Source: an uncultured Bacteroidia bacterium (lineage in GTDB: Bacteria; Bacteroidota; Bacteroidia; Bacteroidales; F082). Taken from it: 64,000 nucleotides of DNA. Positions 36,319 through 45,026 of this stretch are shown in pieces. Every line of letters begins with the position of its first letter. The stretch's first letter is position 1. The notes beneath the pieces were generated by a model. It was not told the DNA's origin. It saw nothing but the letters and a program-made list of their open reading frames with translations, and made no database searches. The position numbers and the translations under genes are program-made. The DNA is taken from the NCBI GenBank assembly GCA_902774295.1, contig CACYHP010000001.1:124001-188000 (forward strand). The letters are read 5' to 3'.

Positions 36319-37587
36319 ATGAAAAAAGTATTATATATAATGTTATTTCTCATCCTTGGGATGAACTTAACAGCCCAAAGTGTCTGGGACGGCAGCCGTG
36401 AAGCCATCAGTAGCGGCTCGGGTACCGAAAGCGACCCTTATCTCATTGAAAATGCTCAGCAATTGGCATGGTTGGTATATACTATTAATTGGGATTATTC
36501 GCGTTGGACAGAAGGAAAATATTTCTTACTGACAACCGATATCGACCTTAACGGAAACGCTGATAATCAATGGATTCCGATAGGAGCGGGACCTTCAACA
36601 GAATCACATAAATATTTTGATGGTGTTTTTGATGGCGATTTTCATGAAATCACAGGTCTTTACATAGACAGTAATAATGCCGTTAATGACAATAATTCTA
36701 TGTGGGTATCAGATTATGTTGGATTTTTCGCTGAACTCGGTGCTAATGCGCAAGTAAAGAATCTTTATCTGGAAGGTTTGATTATAAGTATTAGAAAATC
36801 AGGAGGTTTCTCTGGCAAAAATGGCATTTTTGAGTATTGCATTTCCGATGTCGATATCAAAACAAGCGGTACCCAAAGTGCTAGTGCTGGTATTGCAGCT
36901 TATGGCAATCCTACAGTCAGATTTAGTGCAAATCTTGGAGATATCAATGGAACGAATGGCGTTGGAGGTATTATTGGCTTCAATGGCACTGTTGAAAACT
37001 GCTACAATATGGGAGATATCGAAGGTGTGGATGTTGTTGGAGGAATTGCCGGAAGGTCAATGAAAATAAAGAATTGCTATAATGTAGGAGAAATTGTCTA
37101 TGACGCGAATGCCAATTATGTAGGTGCCATTGTCGGCATGAAGCCATCGGGCGGAACTGTCAGCAATTGCTACTATCTCGAAGGCTGCATAGCCGATCCG
37201 AACGAATATGGCGAGCCTAAAACAGCTGATTTTATGCGCTCACAAGACTTTGTGAACTTGCTCAATAACGATATCACCATTTGGAAAATGGATACCGAAT
37301 ACATCAACGATGGTTATCCGATTTTCGACGAAGAATATATGAATGTGTCGGAAATTGTTGAAAACACCGAGATGGTTATGGTATATCCAAACCCTGTTAT
37401 CGATTATGTGTATGTTGTGGGTAATGTGACATCATGCGAAATCTACGACCTTGTAGGAAAACGGGTGAAATCCATATCGACAAATATGGAAGAAATCCGT
37501 GTAAGTGATTTACAATCAGGGATTTACATGATGCAGTTTTTAACTAAAAACGGCAACGTGGTCACGAGGAAAATCGTGAAACAATAA
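36319..37587 (+). CDS. GLUG-repeat surface protein with T9SS sorting domain
   Basis: 422 residues. Signal peptide to about residue 20 (NLTAQ). A beta-helix-like region follows: GTESDPYLIENAQQLAWL, then several GLUG-type repeats (VGGIIGFNGTVENCYNMGDI; VGGIAGRSMKIKNCYNVGEI). The C-terminus is a type A sorting domain beginning VYPNPVIDYV and ending with LQSGIYMMQFLTKNGNV, very close to the tails of the two M28 peptidases. Expected to be exported by T9SS and to act in adhesion, as GLUG proteins commonly do; function is inference. Confidence 0.88.
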   Translation: MKKVLYIMLFLILGMNLTAQSVWDGSREAISSGSGTESDPYLIENAQQLAWLVYTINWDYSRWTEGKYFLLTTDIDLNGNADNQWIPIGAGPSTESHKYFDGVFDGDFHEITGLYIDSNNAVNDNNSMWVSDYVGFFAELGANAQVKNLYLEGLIISIRKSGGFSGKNGIFEYCISDVDIKTSGTQSASAGIAAYGNPTVRFSANLGDINGTNGVGGIIGFNGTVENCYNMGDIEGVDVVGGIAGRSMKIKNCYNVGEIVYDANANYVGAIVGMKPSGGTVSNCYYLEGCIADPNEYGEPKTADFMRSQDFVNLLNNDITIWKMDTEYINDGYPIFDEEYMNVSEIVENTEMVMVYPNPVIDYVYVVGNVTSCEIYDLVGKRVKSISTNMEEIRVSDLQSGIYMMQFLTKNGNVVTRKIVKQ

Positions 37588-37597
37588 CTGCTCACAC

Positions 37598-37691
37598 GTC
37601 ATTTCGACTGTAGCGTAATGTAATGGAGCGAAATGGAGAAATCTCCGACAAATGAATCGTAACGAATTAAATGTCAGAGATTTCTCGACTA
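37598..37691. repeat. Family-1 hairpin repeat reaching into the M64 gene
   Basis: Begins GTCATTTCGACTGTAGCGTA and has inner arms GAAATCTCCGACA / TGTCAGAGATTTC. The usual right end (CGACTACGCTCGAAATGAC) is replaced after CGACTAC, where the M64 coding region begins; the CTA of that arm is the stop codon of the M64 gene read on the minus strand. Probable bidirectional terminator between convergent genes. Confidence 0.8.
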
Positions 37692-38966
37692 CTCTGTGTA
37701 GTGTTTAATCATTCTCTCAATGGCGCGTTCGCACACTGGGCAGAACTTGTCGCCATTGAACGTATTCATTAAGCAGTCGATCATCGGGCGGTAGATGCCA
37801 TGTAATTGATAACCGGCACCTTCGTATACGCCGACAGTGTTTTCGTATTTTTTCTCTACAGGAGTTGGCACCGGCGTTTTCTTGCCGAGCATATCCTTCC
37901 ATTTTGATTCAAAATTGACCATTGTGGTGATGTTTGGTTCCCAAGGCTCGATGCTGATATCGTAGCTGTCGGAGCCGTCGTAGGCATATTCGTCGGCGAG
38001 GCCTGCGAAACCGTGACCGAACTCATGGATGATGACATCTGAAGAATATGAGTTGCCTGTTGTGCTCACGCAGTATGAGTTGAAGATGCCTCCACCGCCG
38101 TATTTCTTGGTGTTTGCGAGGATATAAATCTGGTCGTAAGGCACCTGACCGGCGAGAGTTTTCATTGTCTCGTTATCGTATGTCATGCAGTAGCGCTCAC
38201 TGTCGAAGGTCCAGAAAGCGCAGCTCAGAGCGGTGTTACGATAAAGTTTGTCGCCTGGCATGGTGATATCGGAGTCTTGTGAAGGCACCATCACGGCACG
38301 GATGTTGAAACGGTCCTGATAGCGGTTGTACGGGGCGTAGCTGAACAGGCTCTTCACAAAAAACTGGCAGTCGTTGATGAATTTACCCATCTCCTGTTCG
38401 GTGTAGCCGTCAGGAAGAAGCACAATGTCGACAGCGTTTTCAACAGGATAATCGCCGTAAACCTTATAAATGGCATAAGGCAGCTTCGGCGCCGGCATGA
38501 TGAAATAATCCTTCGGGTCGACGGTTATTTTCATGTATTCCATATACTCGCCATGTTCATCTCTTGCGTAAAATGCAACATCCACAAGCTCTTTCGGGAA
38601 CGGCATCACAACAGATTCATGAAAACCTTTGCTGATTTTTTGAGCCTCGTCGGAGGTCTGCCACTCGCCAAAAAGCAGGCAGTAACCATGCGAATAAAGC
38701 ACTACATCTGAGTCATGCAGCGTCATCTCAAAATGATATCTTCCATAATTCATATTATCGATAAGTTGAGCACGCGGACCGCCCCATTTCGGCTCTTTCA
38801 CGAGTTTATCGAGCGCATACATGGCAGTGTCGGCATTACCGAAAAGGTAATAATCAATTCGTAACTGATTGTCAGTGAAATATTTATCGTATTCAACCTG
38901 ACCTTGTGCTTCAAATCCTAAGCATAAAAGAATTGTTGATAAAAAAACTAACGTAAGCCTCTTCAT
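37689..38966 (-). CDS. M64-family (IgA peptidase-like) zinc metallopeptidase
   Basis: 425 residues. Signal peptide to about residue 23 (GFEAQGQ). The zinc site is IIHEFGHGFAGLADEY, the HExxHxxxxxD form of family M64. N-terminal half (about 25-150) is a beta-rich domain common in secreted M64 proteins of Bacteroidetes. No T9SS tail is present; the protein ends IKHYTE at the edge of a hairpin repeat. Named after the Clostridium IgA protease, but Bacteroidetes members need not cleave IgA. Minus-strand -7 box TAATTTTG (38982-38989) upstream. Confidence 0.93.
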   Translation of the reverse strand: MKRLTLVFLSTILLCLGFEAQGQVEYDKYFTDNQLRIDYYLFGNADTAMYALDKLVKEPKWGGPRAQLIDNMNYGRYHFEMTLHDSDVVLYSHGYCLLFGEWQTSDEAQKISKGFHESVVMPFPKELVDVAFYARDEHGEYMEYMKITVDPKDYFIMPAPKLPYAIYKVYGDYPVENAVDIVLLPDGYTEQEMGKFINDCQFFVKSLFSYAPYNRYQDRFNIRAVMVPSQDSDITMPGDKLYRNTALSCAFWTFDSERYCMTYDNETMKTLAGQVPYDQIYILANTKKYGGGGIFNSYCVSTTGNSYSSDVIIHEFGHGFAGLADEYAYDGSDSYDISIEPWEPNITTMVNFESKWKDMLGKKTPVPTPVEKKYENTVGVYEGAGYQLHGIYRPMIDCLMNTFNGDKFCPVCERAIERMIKHYTE

Positions 38967-38976
38967 GTTGATAAAT

Positions 38977-39011
38977 TTTTTGCAAAATTACTATAATTTT
39001 GTTTATTTTTG
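38977..39011 (+). promoter_or_regulatory. Promoter of the ftsX gene cluster, overlapping the divergent M64 promoter
   Basis: Plus strand: TTTTG (38977-38981), 22-base gap, TATTTTTG (39004-39011). Minus strand: CAAAATTA (38982-38989) reads TAATTTTG. Both promoters share the 61-base gap between M64 and ftsX. Confidence 0.6.
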
Positions 39012-39026
39012 CAAGTTAATATTGTA

Positions 39027-39908
39027 ATGAAAAGAGAAAAATCCACAACGAAACGCCGTCTCAGAGGTTCATATCTCATCTCGCTGATGAGCATAATGCT
39101 CGTGCTTTTTGTGCTGAGCCTGTTTTCATCGTTGGTGCTTTTCGCCAATAAGATCTCCGATTATATCAAAGAGAATATCGGTTTCGAAATCGTCATGAAT
39201 AAAGGCGTAAAAGAAAAGGATATCATTGATTTTCAACATGTTTTAGATAAAAAAGAATATGTGAAATCGACGGAATATATTTCTCAGGAAGAGGCGACAC
39301 GACGTTTGACCGAGGATCTTGGCGAAGATATTCTGGATTGGCTCGGTGATGTTGAAAACCCGCTTCTACCCTCGATTGACGTGAGGTTTAAGTCGGAATA
39401 TGCCAACAACGACAGCATCGCGAAGATTGAAAAATGGGTGATGAGAAACAAAAATGTGAAAGAGGTGTATTTCCAGAAGTCTTTGATACACTCTATCGAT
39501 AAGAATGTCAATAAGATAGCTGCAGTTTTACTTCTTGTTGGCGCAGTCTTGCTCATAATGGCGATTACGCTCATCGGTCATACCGTCAGGCTTTCGGTGT
39601 ATTCAAAACGTTTTGTGGTACGCAGCATGCAGCTGGTGGGCGCAACGGAAGGTTTTATCATCAAGCCATTTTTGAAATCATTTGTCATTCAAGGAGTTAT
39701 AGGTTCAGTTCTATCATTGGCGCTGCTATCGATTTTCCTTTACAGGGTTATGAGAGATGTTCCTGAACTCGCAAGTTTGACAGGTTTTGGCAGTTTTGCA
39801 GTCATTTATATATCGGTTTTGGTTTTAGGCGTTTTGCTCACCACTTTATCGACATTGTTTGCGATGAGAAAATACCTGCGTGCCGATATTGACGATCTTT
39901 ACGAATAA
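39027..39908 (+). CDS. ftsX: Cell-division ABC transporter permease FtsX
   Basis: Start at ATG 39027 (MKREKSTTKRRLRGSYL); the frame opens six codons earlier. 293 residues: basic cytoplasmic N-terminus, TM1 (LISLMSIMLVLFVLSLFSSL), a periplasmic domain of about 130 residues (KEYVKSTEYISQEEA onward), then three more TM helices and a cytoplasmic end. FtsX with FtsE regulates septal murein hydrolases. No ftsE adjoins, as usual in Bacteroidetes. First gene of ftsX-DUF3098-uppP-truB. Confidence 0.94.
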   Translation: MKREKSTTKRRLRGSYLISLMSIMLVLFVLSLFSSLVLFANKISDYIKENIGFEIVMNKGVKEKDIIDFQHVLDKKEYVKSTEYISQEEATRRLTEDLGEDILDWLGDVENPLLPSIDVRFKSEYANNDSIAKIEKWVMRNKNVKEVYFQKSLIHSIDKNVNKIAAVLLLVGAVLLIMAITLIGHTVRLSVYSKRFVVRSMQLVGATEGFIIKPFLKSFVIQGVIGSVLSLALLSIFLYRVMRDVPELASLTGFGSFAVIYISVLVLGVLLTTLSTLFAMRKYLRADIDDLYE

Positions 39909-39922
39909 TTAAAATTACTTAT

Positions 39923-40183
39923 ATGGCAACAAAAAACGACGTAAAAACTACAGAAAAAGACAAAAAGCCGATGCCTTTCGGGCGTGACAACTACAAATGG
40001 GTGCTCATCGGATTGGCGTTTCTTCTCGTGGGATTCCTGCTGATGATTGGCGGCGGTTCCGACAACCCTGATGTCTTCAACGAAGGGATGTTCAGCTTCC
40101 GCAGAATCACGCTGTCACCGATTCTTATTTTAATCGGATTCGGCATACAGTTTTATGCAATAATGAAAAAACCTAAAGAATAA
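39923..40183 (+). CDS. DUF3098 small membrane protein
   Basis: 86 residues: a basic, charged N-terminal tail (KKPMPFGRDNYKW) and two transmembrane helices (VLIGLAFLLVGFLLMIGG; LSPILILIGFGIQFYAIM). It matches the DUF3098 family, which follows ftsX in Bacteroidetes; function unknown. A family-1 repeat separates it from uppP. Confidence 0.9.
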   Translation: MATKNDVKTTEKDKKPMPFGRDNYKWVLIGLAFLLVGFLLMIGGGSDNPDVFNEGMFSFRRITLSPILILIGFGIQFYAIMKKPKE

Positions 40184-40190
40184 TCACTCT

Positions 40191-40303
40191 GTCATTTCGA
40201 CTGTAGCGTAATGAAATGGAGCGAAATGGAGAAATCCTTGTTAAACGATTTCAATCAAATGTTTACGTTAAAAAAAGGATTTCTCGACTACGCTCGAAAT
40301 GAC
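40191..40303 (+). repeat. Family-1 hairpin repeat, most complete intergenic copy
   Basis: 113 bases, GTCATTTCGA at the left end and TCGAAATGAC at the right end, inner arms GAGAAATCCTT and AAGGATTTCTC. It lies between DUF3098 and uppP, genes on the same strand, so it does not simply mark the end of the operon. Confidence 0.9.
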
Positions 40304-40320
40304 AAAAACATAATGAAAAT

Positions 40321-41139
40321 ATGGATTGGTTACAAGCTTTATTATTAGGAATTCTTCAGGGTTTGACGGAGTTCCTTCCGGTGTCAAGCAGCGGACACCT
40401 CACGATATTATCTAATATCTTTGGAATGAACGGTGAGGAAAACCTCACTTTCAACGTGGTTTTACACGTCGCGACAGTCTGCGCCACTTTAGTCGTTTTA
40501 TGGAGCGAGGTGGTGTGGATTTTCAAGGATTTGTTCACAAAACAGCAATGGAACTCATATAAAAACCTCAACGGCGGCACAAAATATGCCATCAACATCC
40601 TTATCTCGATGATCCCGGTGGCTATCGTGGGAGTGTTTTTCAAAGATACTATCGAAGAAATCTTCGGTTCAGGCTTGTTGATTGTAGGTATCATGCTTTT
40701 GGTTACCGCCACATTGCTTACATTCGCGCATTTTGCCAAGCCACGTCAGCGCGAGGAGATCTCAGGATTCCATGCATTTATCATCGGTATCGGTCAGGCC
40801 TGCGCCACCATGCCGGGCTTGTCGCGCTCCGGAACGACCATCGCTACAGGTCTTTTGCTTGGAAACAAGAAGGAAAAACTCGCTCAGTTCTCGTTTTTGA
40901 TGGTGATTCCTCCGATTTTAGGAGAGGCTTTGCTTGATTTCAAAGACGTGCTTGAAGTCGGCTGGCATTCAGCAATGGCTGGCATCTCGCCTTTCACGCT
41001 CATCATCGGTTTCCTGGCGGCATTCATCACAGGCTGCATGGCCTGCAAATGGATGATTAGCATCGTGAAAAAAGGCAAACTCATTTATTTCGCAATCTAC
41101 TGCGTGATTGTTGGTATCCTCGCAATTTGTTTCGCATGA
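40321..41139 (+). CDS. uppP: Undecaprenyl-diphosphatase (BacA/UppP)
   Basis: 272 residues, eight hydrophobic segments. Motif 1 [15 protein letters not shown] with Glu17 and SSSGH (22-26), motif 2 PGLSRSGTT, both with catalytic residues kept. Regenerates undecaprenyl phosphate, the lipid carrier for peptidoglycan and O-antigen. Its stop overlaps the truB start as ATGA (41136-41139). Confidence 0.98.
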   Translation: MDWLQALLLGILQGLTEFLPVSSSGHLTILSNIFGMNGEENLTFNVVLHVATVCATLVVLWSEVVWIFKDLFTKQQWNSYKNLNGGTKYAINILISMIPVAIVGVFFKDTIEEIFGSGLLIVGIMLLVTATLLTFAHFAKPRQREEISGFHAFIIGIGQACATMPGLSRSGTTIATGLLLGNKKEKLAQFSFLMVIPPILGEALLDFKDVLEVGWHSAMAGISPFTLIIGFLAAFITGCMACKWMISIVKKGKLIYFAIYCVIVGILAICFA

Positions 41140-41876
41140 ACGAATTAGCAAAGAACTTTTCATTTGAAGAAGGAGAAGTCTTTTTGATAGACAAGCCCTT
41201 GGATTGGACGTCGTTCGACGTTGTCAATCTCATTCGTGCTGTCATCAAGAAATACCATCAGATTAGGAAACTGAAAGTCGGTCATGCAGGCACTTTAGAT
41301 CCTCTTGCAACGGGTTTGCTGATACTCTGCACTGGCCGAATGACCAAGCAAATAGACAATTTCCAGGCTCAGGAGAAGGTTTACACTGGCACCATGCTGT
41401 TGGGGCAGACCACACCGACGTTCGACCTTGAAAGCGAGCCGAATCAGTTCTTTCCGACAGATAATATTACTCCAGAGGCTTTAGATAATGCGAGAAAGCT
41501 GTTTATCGGCGACATCATGCAGCGTCCGCCGAAGTTTTCGGCAATCAAGATTCAGGGTAAGCGCGCTTTCGACTATGCACGTTCCGACGAGGAACTCGAG
41601 CTGAAGGAACGTCTCGTGCATATCGATGATTTTCAAATAGATACAACCAATTTCCCCAAGGTCGATTTCATGGTGAAATGCTCCAAAGGCACCTACATCC
41701 GCTCGCTGGTCAACGACTTCGGTCAGGCACTCGGCAACGGAGCCTGCTTAATCAGTCTGCGCCGCACCAAAATCGGTGATTTCGACGTGAAAGACGCCTG
41801 GGATTTGATGGAACTGAAGCAAAAAATCATCGAAACAGCACCGGAAATTACAGAAAACAACGTAGAGACGTCATAA
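41136..41876 (+). CDS. truB: tRNA pseudouridine55 synthase
   Basis: Start at ATG 41136, which overlaps the uppP stop; the frame opens three codons earlier. 246 residues. Catalytic Asp55 in [22 protein letters not shown] is the second signature. Makes pseudouridine 55 in the T-loop of tRNAs. The last four codons (V-E-T-S) and the stop come from the left arm of a dispersed 28-base hairpin repeat (41863-41889), so the natural C-terminus may have been changed by it. Confidence 0.97.
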   Translation: MNELAKNFSFEEGEVFLIDKPLDWTSFDVVNLIRAVIKKYHQIRKLKVGHAGTLDPLATGLLILCTGRMTKQIDNFQAQEKVYTGTMLLGQTTPTFDLESEPNQFFPTDNITPEALDNARKLFIGDIMQRPPKFSAIKIQGKRAFDYARSDEELELKERLVHIDDFQIDTTNFPKVDFMVKCSKGTYIRSLVNDFGQALGNGACLISLRRTKIGDFDVKDAWDLMELKQKIIETAPEITENNVETS

Positions 41877-41889
41877 TATGGCGTCTCTA
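41863..41889. terminator. Family-3 hairpin at the end of truB
   Basis: TAGAGACGTCAT, loop AAT, then ATGGCGTCTCTA (one T-G pair), followed by TTTTT. With the base before it, 28 bases are identical to 47075-47102. It overlaps the truB stop and is a plausible terminator. Confidence 0.8.
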
Positions 41890-41916
41890 TTTTTAAAAGA
41901 ATTTAATAAATCCGTA

Positions 41917-42609
41917 CTATTCCTTTATTTCAACATCTTTGGTTTTTAAAAGATTTTGATTGTTTTTCACAAATTTTATTATTGCAATGATACCAATTGC
42001 AAATGTGCCTATAATTGCAAAAAATAACGCAGCAAAGTAAATCATGACAAACACCATAATTGCAATAAAGGCAAACATCAAAATTCCGCTAACAGTATAA
42101 CCGATACCGGTTCCTACCACTTTATAAAGTGTTCCTCCAATATTCTTAATAGCGAGTGTTGGGTTCAAAGCTTCACCGATCATAGCTGGAAGCGCAGCAA
42201 GAGTAGCACCAATTACACCCATGATGATACTGAAAATAGAAGCAGCTGAGTCACTAATACTGTTCAAAATAGTTTTCCCTGATTCCGTGCTTTCTGCAAG
42301 TTCTTCAGCGGTAGCCGGAACGAAAGCAATGATAGCGTAGCAGATGTAAAATACCACAGCCAATAAAGTTAACACCAAAAGACCCCATTCTGGATGATAT
42401 CCCTTTGTACCATCAAAAATAGGCATTACAAAGCCGATAAATAATGTGGCAATGATACAGAACACCAACAGCCATGCTACCCAATCTTTTCCGTTGTAAA
42501 CATATCCTGCTGTGTTAGGATTATTGTTTTTAATTCTTTTGAAGACTGCGAATATAGCCAATGCCGGTGCGCCAAGCATCGCTACAATGATTAAAATTGT
42601 TAATAACAT
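41917..42609 (-). CDS. Multi-pass membrane protein of unknown function
   Basis: 230 residues with about six hydrophobic segments: N-terminal (LLTILIIVAMLGAPALAIFA), 46-65, 78-97, 130-150 and a long C-terminal stretch (GILMFAFIAIMVFVMIYFA and the following segment). No family recognised. Ends in a charged tail (KTKDVEIKE). Has its own minus-strand -7 box TAATTTTG (42655-42662). Divergent from the M23-S41 fusion gene. Confidence 0.65.
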   Translation of the reverse strand: MLLTILIIVAMLGAPALAIFAVFKRIKNNNPNTAGYVYNGKDWVAWLLVFCIIATLFIGFVMPIFDGTKGYHPEWGLLVLTLLAVVFYICYAIIAFVPATAEELAESTESGKTILNSISDSAASIFSIIMGVIGATLAALPAMIGEALNPTLAIKNIGGTLYKVVGTGIGYTVSGILMFAFIAIMVFVMIYFAALFFAIIGTFAIGIIAIIKFVKNNQNLLKTKDVEIKE

Positions 42610-42699
42610 AATGATAGTTTTTTGTAATTGAACTTAAGTTTTAATTCCACGTTTCAAAATTAGTAATATTTTCGATTAAATAATTACAAAAATGTTATT

Positions 42700-42750
42700 T
42701 ATTTTTGCATCAATGTCACAAAACACCATTTTAAAACGTCTTATATACGA
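42700..42750 (+). promoter_or_regulatory. Tandem promoter of the M23-S41 gene, copy of the sigma-gene promoter
   Basis: Housekeeping -7 box TATTTTTG (42700-42707), then 6 bases later TGTCACAA (42714-42721), a 15-base gap and CGTCTTATATACGA (42737-42750). The second pair has the look of an ECF-sigma promoter (-35 TGTCAC, -10 CGTC). The same elements with identical spacings precede the ECF sigma gene at 44962-45012. Confidence 0.6.
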
Positions 42751-42788
42751 AATTATGACAGATGCAGGAAATGGAGAACAATAATATT

Positions 42789-44924
42789 ATGAAAACAATA
42801 ATGTTTTACACTTGGCTATTGCTCCTGATGATGTTTTTTGAGGGCAATGCCTACTCGCAGGAAAACTACCTTTGGCCTGTCCCGGGAAAACAGGCTGGTG
42901 ACAACATCCTTTACCGTCCGCAAGACTACATCGGCGTGACCGATGGGGTGACCCAATCCGAGTTGAATTTTGACCAATTGATTATTGGTGCGCCATTGGG
43001 AACGCCTGTGCTTTGCCCCGTGGATGGAACTATTACGCACGCCAACATTTGCTACCACAACAGTTTTAGTTGCTCCATTGATGTATATGGCCAACAAACG
43101 GGCAACTTCGAGCAAGATTCAGTGCGATTCGTCGAATGGGGGATGTCGCCGGAAAAGATTCGTTACATGAATACGAATGTTTCCATCCGCATTGCCGACG
43201 GACGACAGGTGCACGTGAGCGGTATGTACCCGCTGCGGCTGTTCAAGACGGGCGAAACCGTGCATCGGGGCGATGTGTTGGGCACCGTGGGCTATTATTA
43301 CAAGCGCATCAAGGAACCTTGCGTGGTGGTCAGCATCTCGAAAAAATCGCAAGCCGATGACCCGATGACACCTTTCGGCCTGAAGACCACCTTCATTCTG
43401 CCCAAGGCGAATAACAAAACCCAACTGACGCCCGATGAGGCCTTTGCCGACCTCGACGGACTGATGGAGGCCTTCGAAGATGCCTTCCCCGGATTGTACG
43501 ACTACACCACGAAGGATGAGTTTGACGCTTTCCTCGCCCGAAAGAAGGCCACGATAGGCGAAACCATTTCTGTCAGCGACTTTGAAGTGATAGTACGCTC
43601 CGTGATTTCAAAGGTGCGCGACAGCCATACCTCCATTATTTCTAAAATGAAAATGAAGGGTGTAACTATGCCAACCTCAGTGCTGTTAGGATGGTTCAAC
43701 GATACGCTTCAGGTGTGGCGAGCCGTTCCGAAATACAAAAACTACCTTGGAAAGAAAGTGGTTTCAGTAAACGGTATTCCTGCCGACTCGCTGAAAACCA
43801 TGTTGTTGGAGTTTGATGAATCTTCCGATGGTTATGTGAAGAGTTGCGGAGATTTTGTGCTGATTTATGGAATGGACAATTATTTTTGTGTACAAATTGC
43901 AAAAGATTACAATCTCACTGTCACTTTTGCCGACGGCGAAACTAAGCGTTTTGAGCAGATGGGGCGCAAAGACCCTGTTCGCGAACCGCTGTGGATTGAA
44001 TATTCATATCATCATTTCCATGTGGGTGAAAAGGCGCCTTTCCAATATGAAAAACTCTCAGATTCAGTGGCTTATCTCGACCTCCGCACTTTCGAACTGG
44101 ACGAAATGCAAGAAGACAGTGTGAGAGCGATTTTTGCTCAAATCGTAGCCGACAGCGTTTCTAACCTCATCGTCGACTTACGAGACAACTACGGTGGCCC
44201 GCGTGAGGTGATGGAAACGATTTATTCCTACCTTGCCCAGAAGCCGTTCTGCACCTCGCTCTACCGATTCGTGAACAAAAGAGGAGGCTACAAATGCTTC
44301 GGCGGAAGTTGTCCCTTGGACGATGAGCCGATGGCGGTTTTCGCTGATTATGAACCGCTTGCCAACGGCGAAGGCTTTGTGAAGAACGAGCAGGAATGGG
44401 TAGAGCCTGACAGCGTGGTCAACTACAAGGGGCGGCTGTATGTGCTGACGAACGAGGCCTCGTTTTCGGCTTCCACATCCTTCGCAGGCTTTGTGAAGAA
44501 GCAAAACCGTGGTGTCATCGTCGGGCGTGAGACGGGTTCAGCCTACCATCAGATGAAAGCCGAGCATTTCACGCAATACATGATGCCCACTTCCGGCATC
44601 ACCGTGCAGATTCCGATGATCAAGATTGTTGCCGACACGGTGGTCAGCGAGCGTTTTCCCTACGGTCGGGGAGTACTTCCCGATTATCCCGTCAATTTCA
44701 CGCCTGAGGAACTTTCCTTCGCCCACGGCGACTCCATCCTAAACTACACCCAGCAACTCATTCGCGAGTGCAAGTACATCTATTATGTTGAGCCAGAACC
44801 TGAAACATCGAGTGTCGAGGAGGATGCGCGTCCTTTTCGTTGGTGGTGGGTTGCCATAGGAGTGGCAGTTGTGTTGCTTGTTGGTATATTTGGAATAAGT
44901 AAGCCAAAAGTGAATAATGTATAA
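42789..44924 (+). CDS. M23-like plus S41 peptidase fusion protein with C-terminal membrane helix
   Basis: Start at ATG 42789, which begins the signal MKTIMFYTWLLLLMMFFEGNAYSQ; upstream ATGs add nine residues. 711 residues. Residues about 25-215 have the lysostaphin/LytM fold pattern (GAPLGTPVLCPVDGTITHA; TVHRGDVLGTVGYYY), but the His of the usual Y-x-HL and HLH motifs are missing (VVSIS), so this part is probably not a peptidase. The C-terminal half is an S41 (tail-specific protease-like) domain: VRDSHTSI, NLIVDLRDNYGG, and NEASFSASTSF with the candidate serine. A single transmembrane helix (WWWVAIGVAVVLLVGIFGI) ends the protein. The fusion is unusual; an ECF sigma operon follows and its promoter matches. 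Confidence 0.82.
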   Translation: MKTIMFYTWLLLLMMFFEGNAYSQENYLWPVPGKQAGDNILYRPQDYIGVTDGVTQSELNFDQLIIGAPLGTPVLCPVDGTITHANICYHNSFSCSIDVYGQQTGNFEQDSVRFVEWGMSPEKIRYMNTNVSIRIADGRQVHVSGMYPLRLFKTGETVHRGDVLGTVGYYYKRIKEPCVVVSISKKSQADDPMTPFGLKTTFILPKANNKTQLTPDEAFADLDGLMEAFEDAFPGLYDYTTKDEFDAFLARKKATIGETISVSDFEVIVRSVISKVRDSHTSIISKMKMKGVTMPTSVLLGWFNDTLQVWRAVPKYKNYLGKKVVSVNGIPADSLKTMLLEFDESSDGYVKSCGDFVLIYGMDNYFCVQIAKDYNLTVTFADGETKRFEQMGRKDPVREPLWIEYSYHHFHVGEKAPFQYEKLSDSVAYLDLRTFELDEMQEDSVRAIFAQIVADSVSNLIVDLRDNYGGPREVMETIYSYLAQKPFCTSLYRFVNKRGGYKCFGGSCPLDDEPMAVFADYEPLANGEGFVKNEQEWVEPDSVVNYKGRLYVLTNEASFSASTSFAGFVKKQNRGVIVGRETGSAYHQMKAEHFTQYMMPTSGITVQIPMIKIVADTVVSERFPYGRGVLPDYPVNFTPEELSFAHGDSILNYTQQLIRECKYIYYVEPEPETSSVEEDARPFRWWWVAIGVAVVLLVGIFGISKPKVNNV

Positions 44925-44961
44925 AACAATAAAAACGACAAAATCCAATAATTAAAAATAT

Positions 44962-45012
44962 TATATTTGCATTGATGTCACAAATTGTCTTTCTCAAACG
45001 TCTTATATACGA
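44962..45012 (+). promoter_or_regulatory. Tandem promoter of the ECF sigma operon
   Basis: TATATTTG (44962-44969), TGTCACAA (44976-44983), 15 bases, CGTCTTATATACGA (44999-45012). The sigma gene starts at 45027. Matches the block before the M23-S41 gene in both sequence and spacing, so autoregulation of the sigma factor and its control of that gene are likely. Confidence 0.65.
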
Positions 45013-45026
45013 GATTTGACAGAAAT

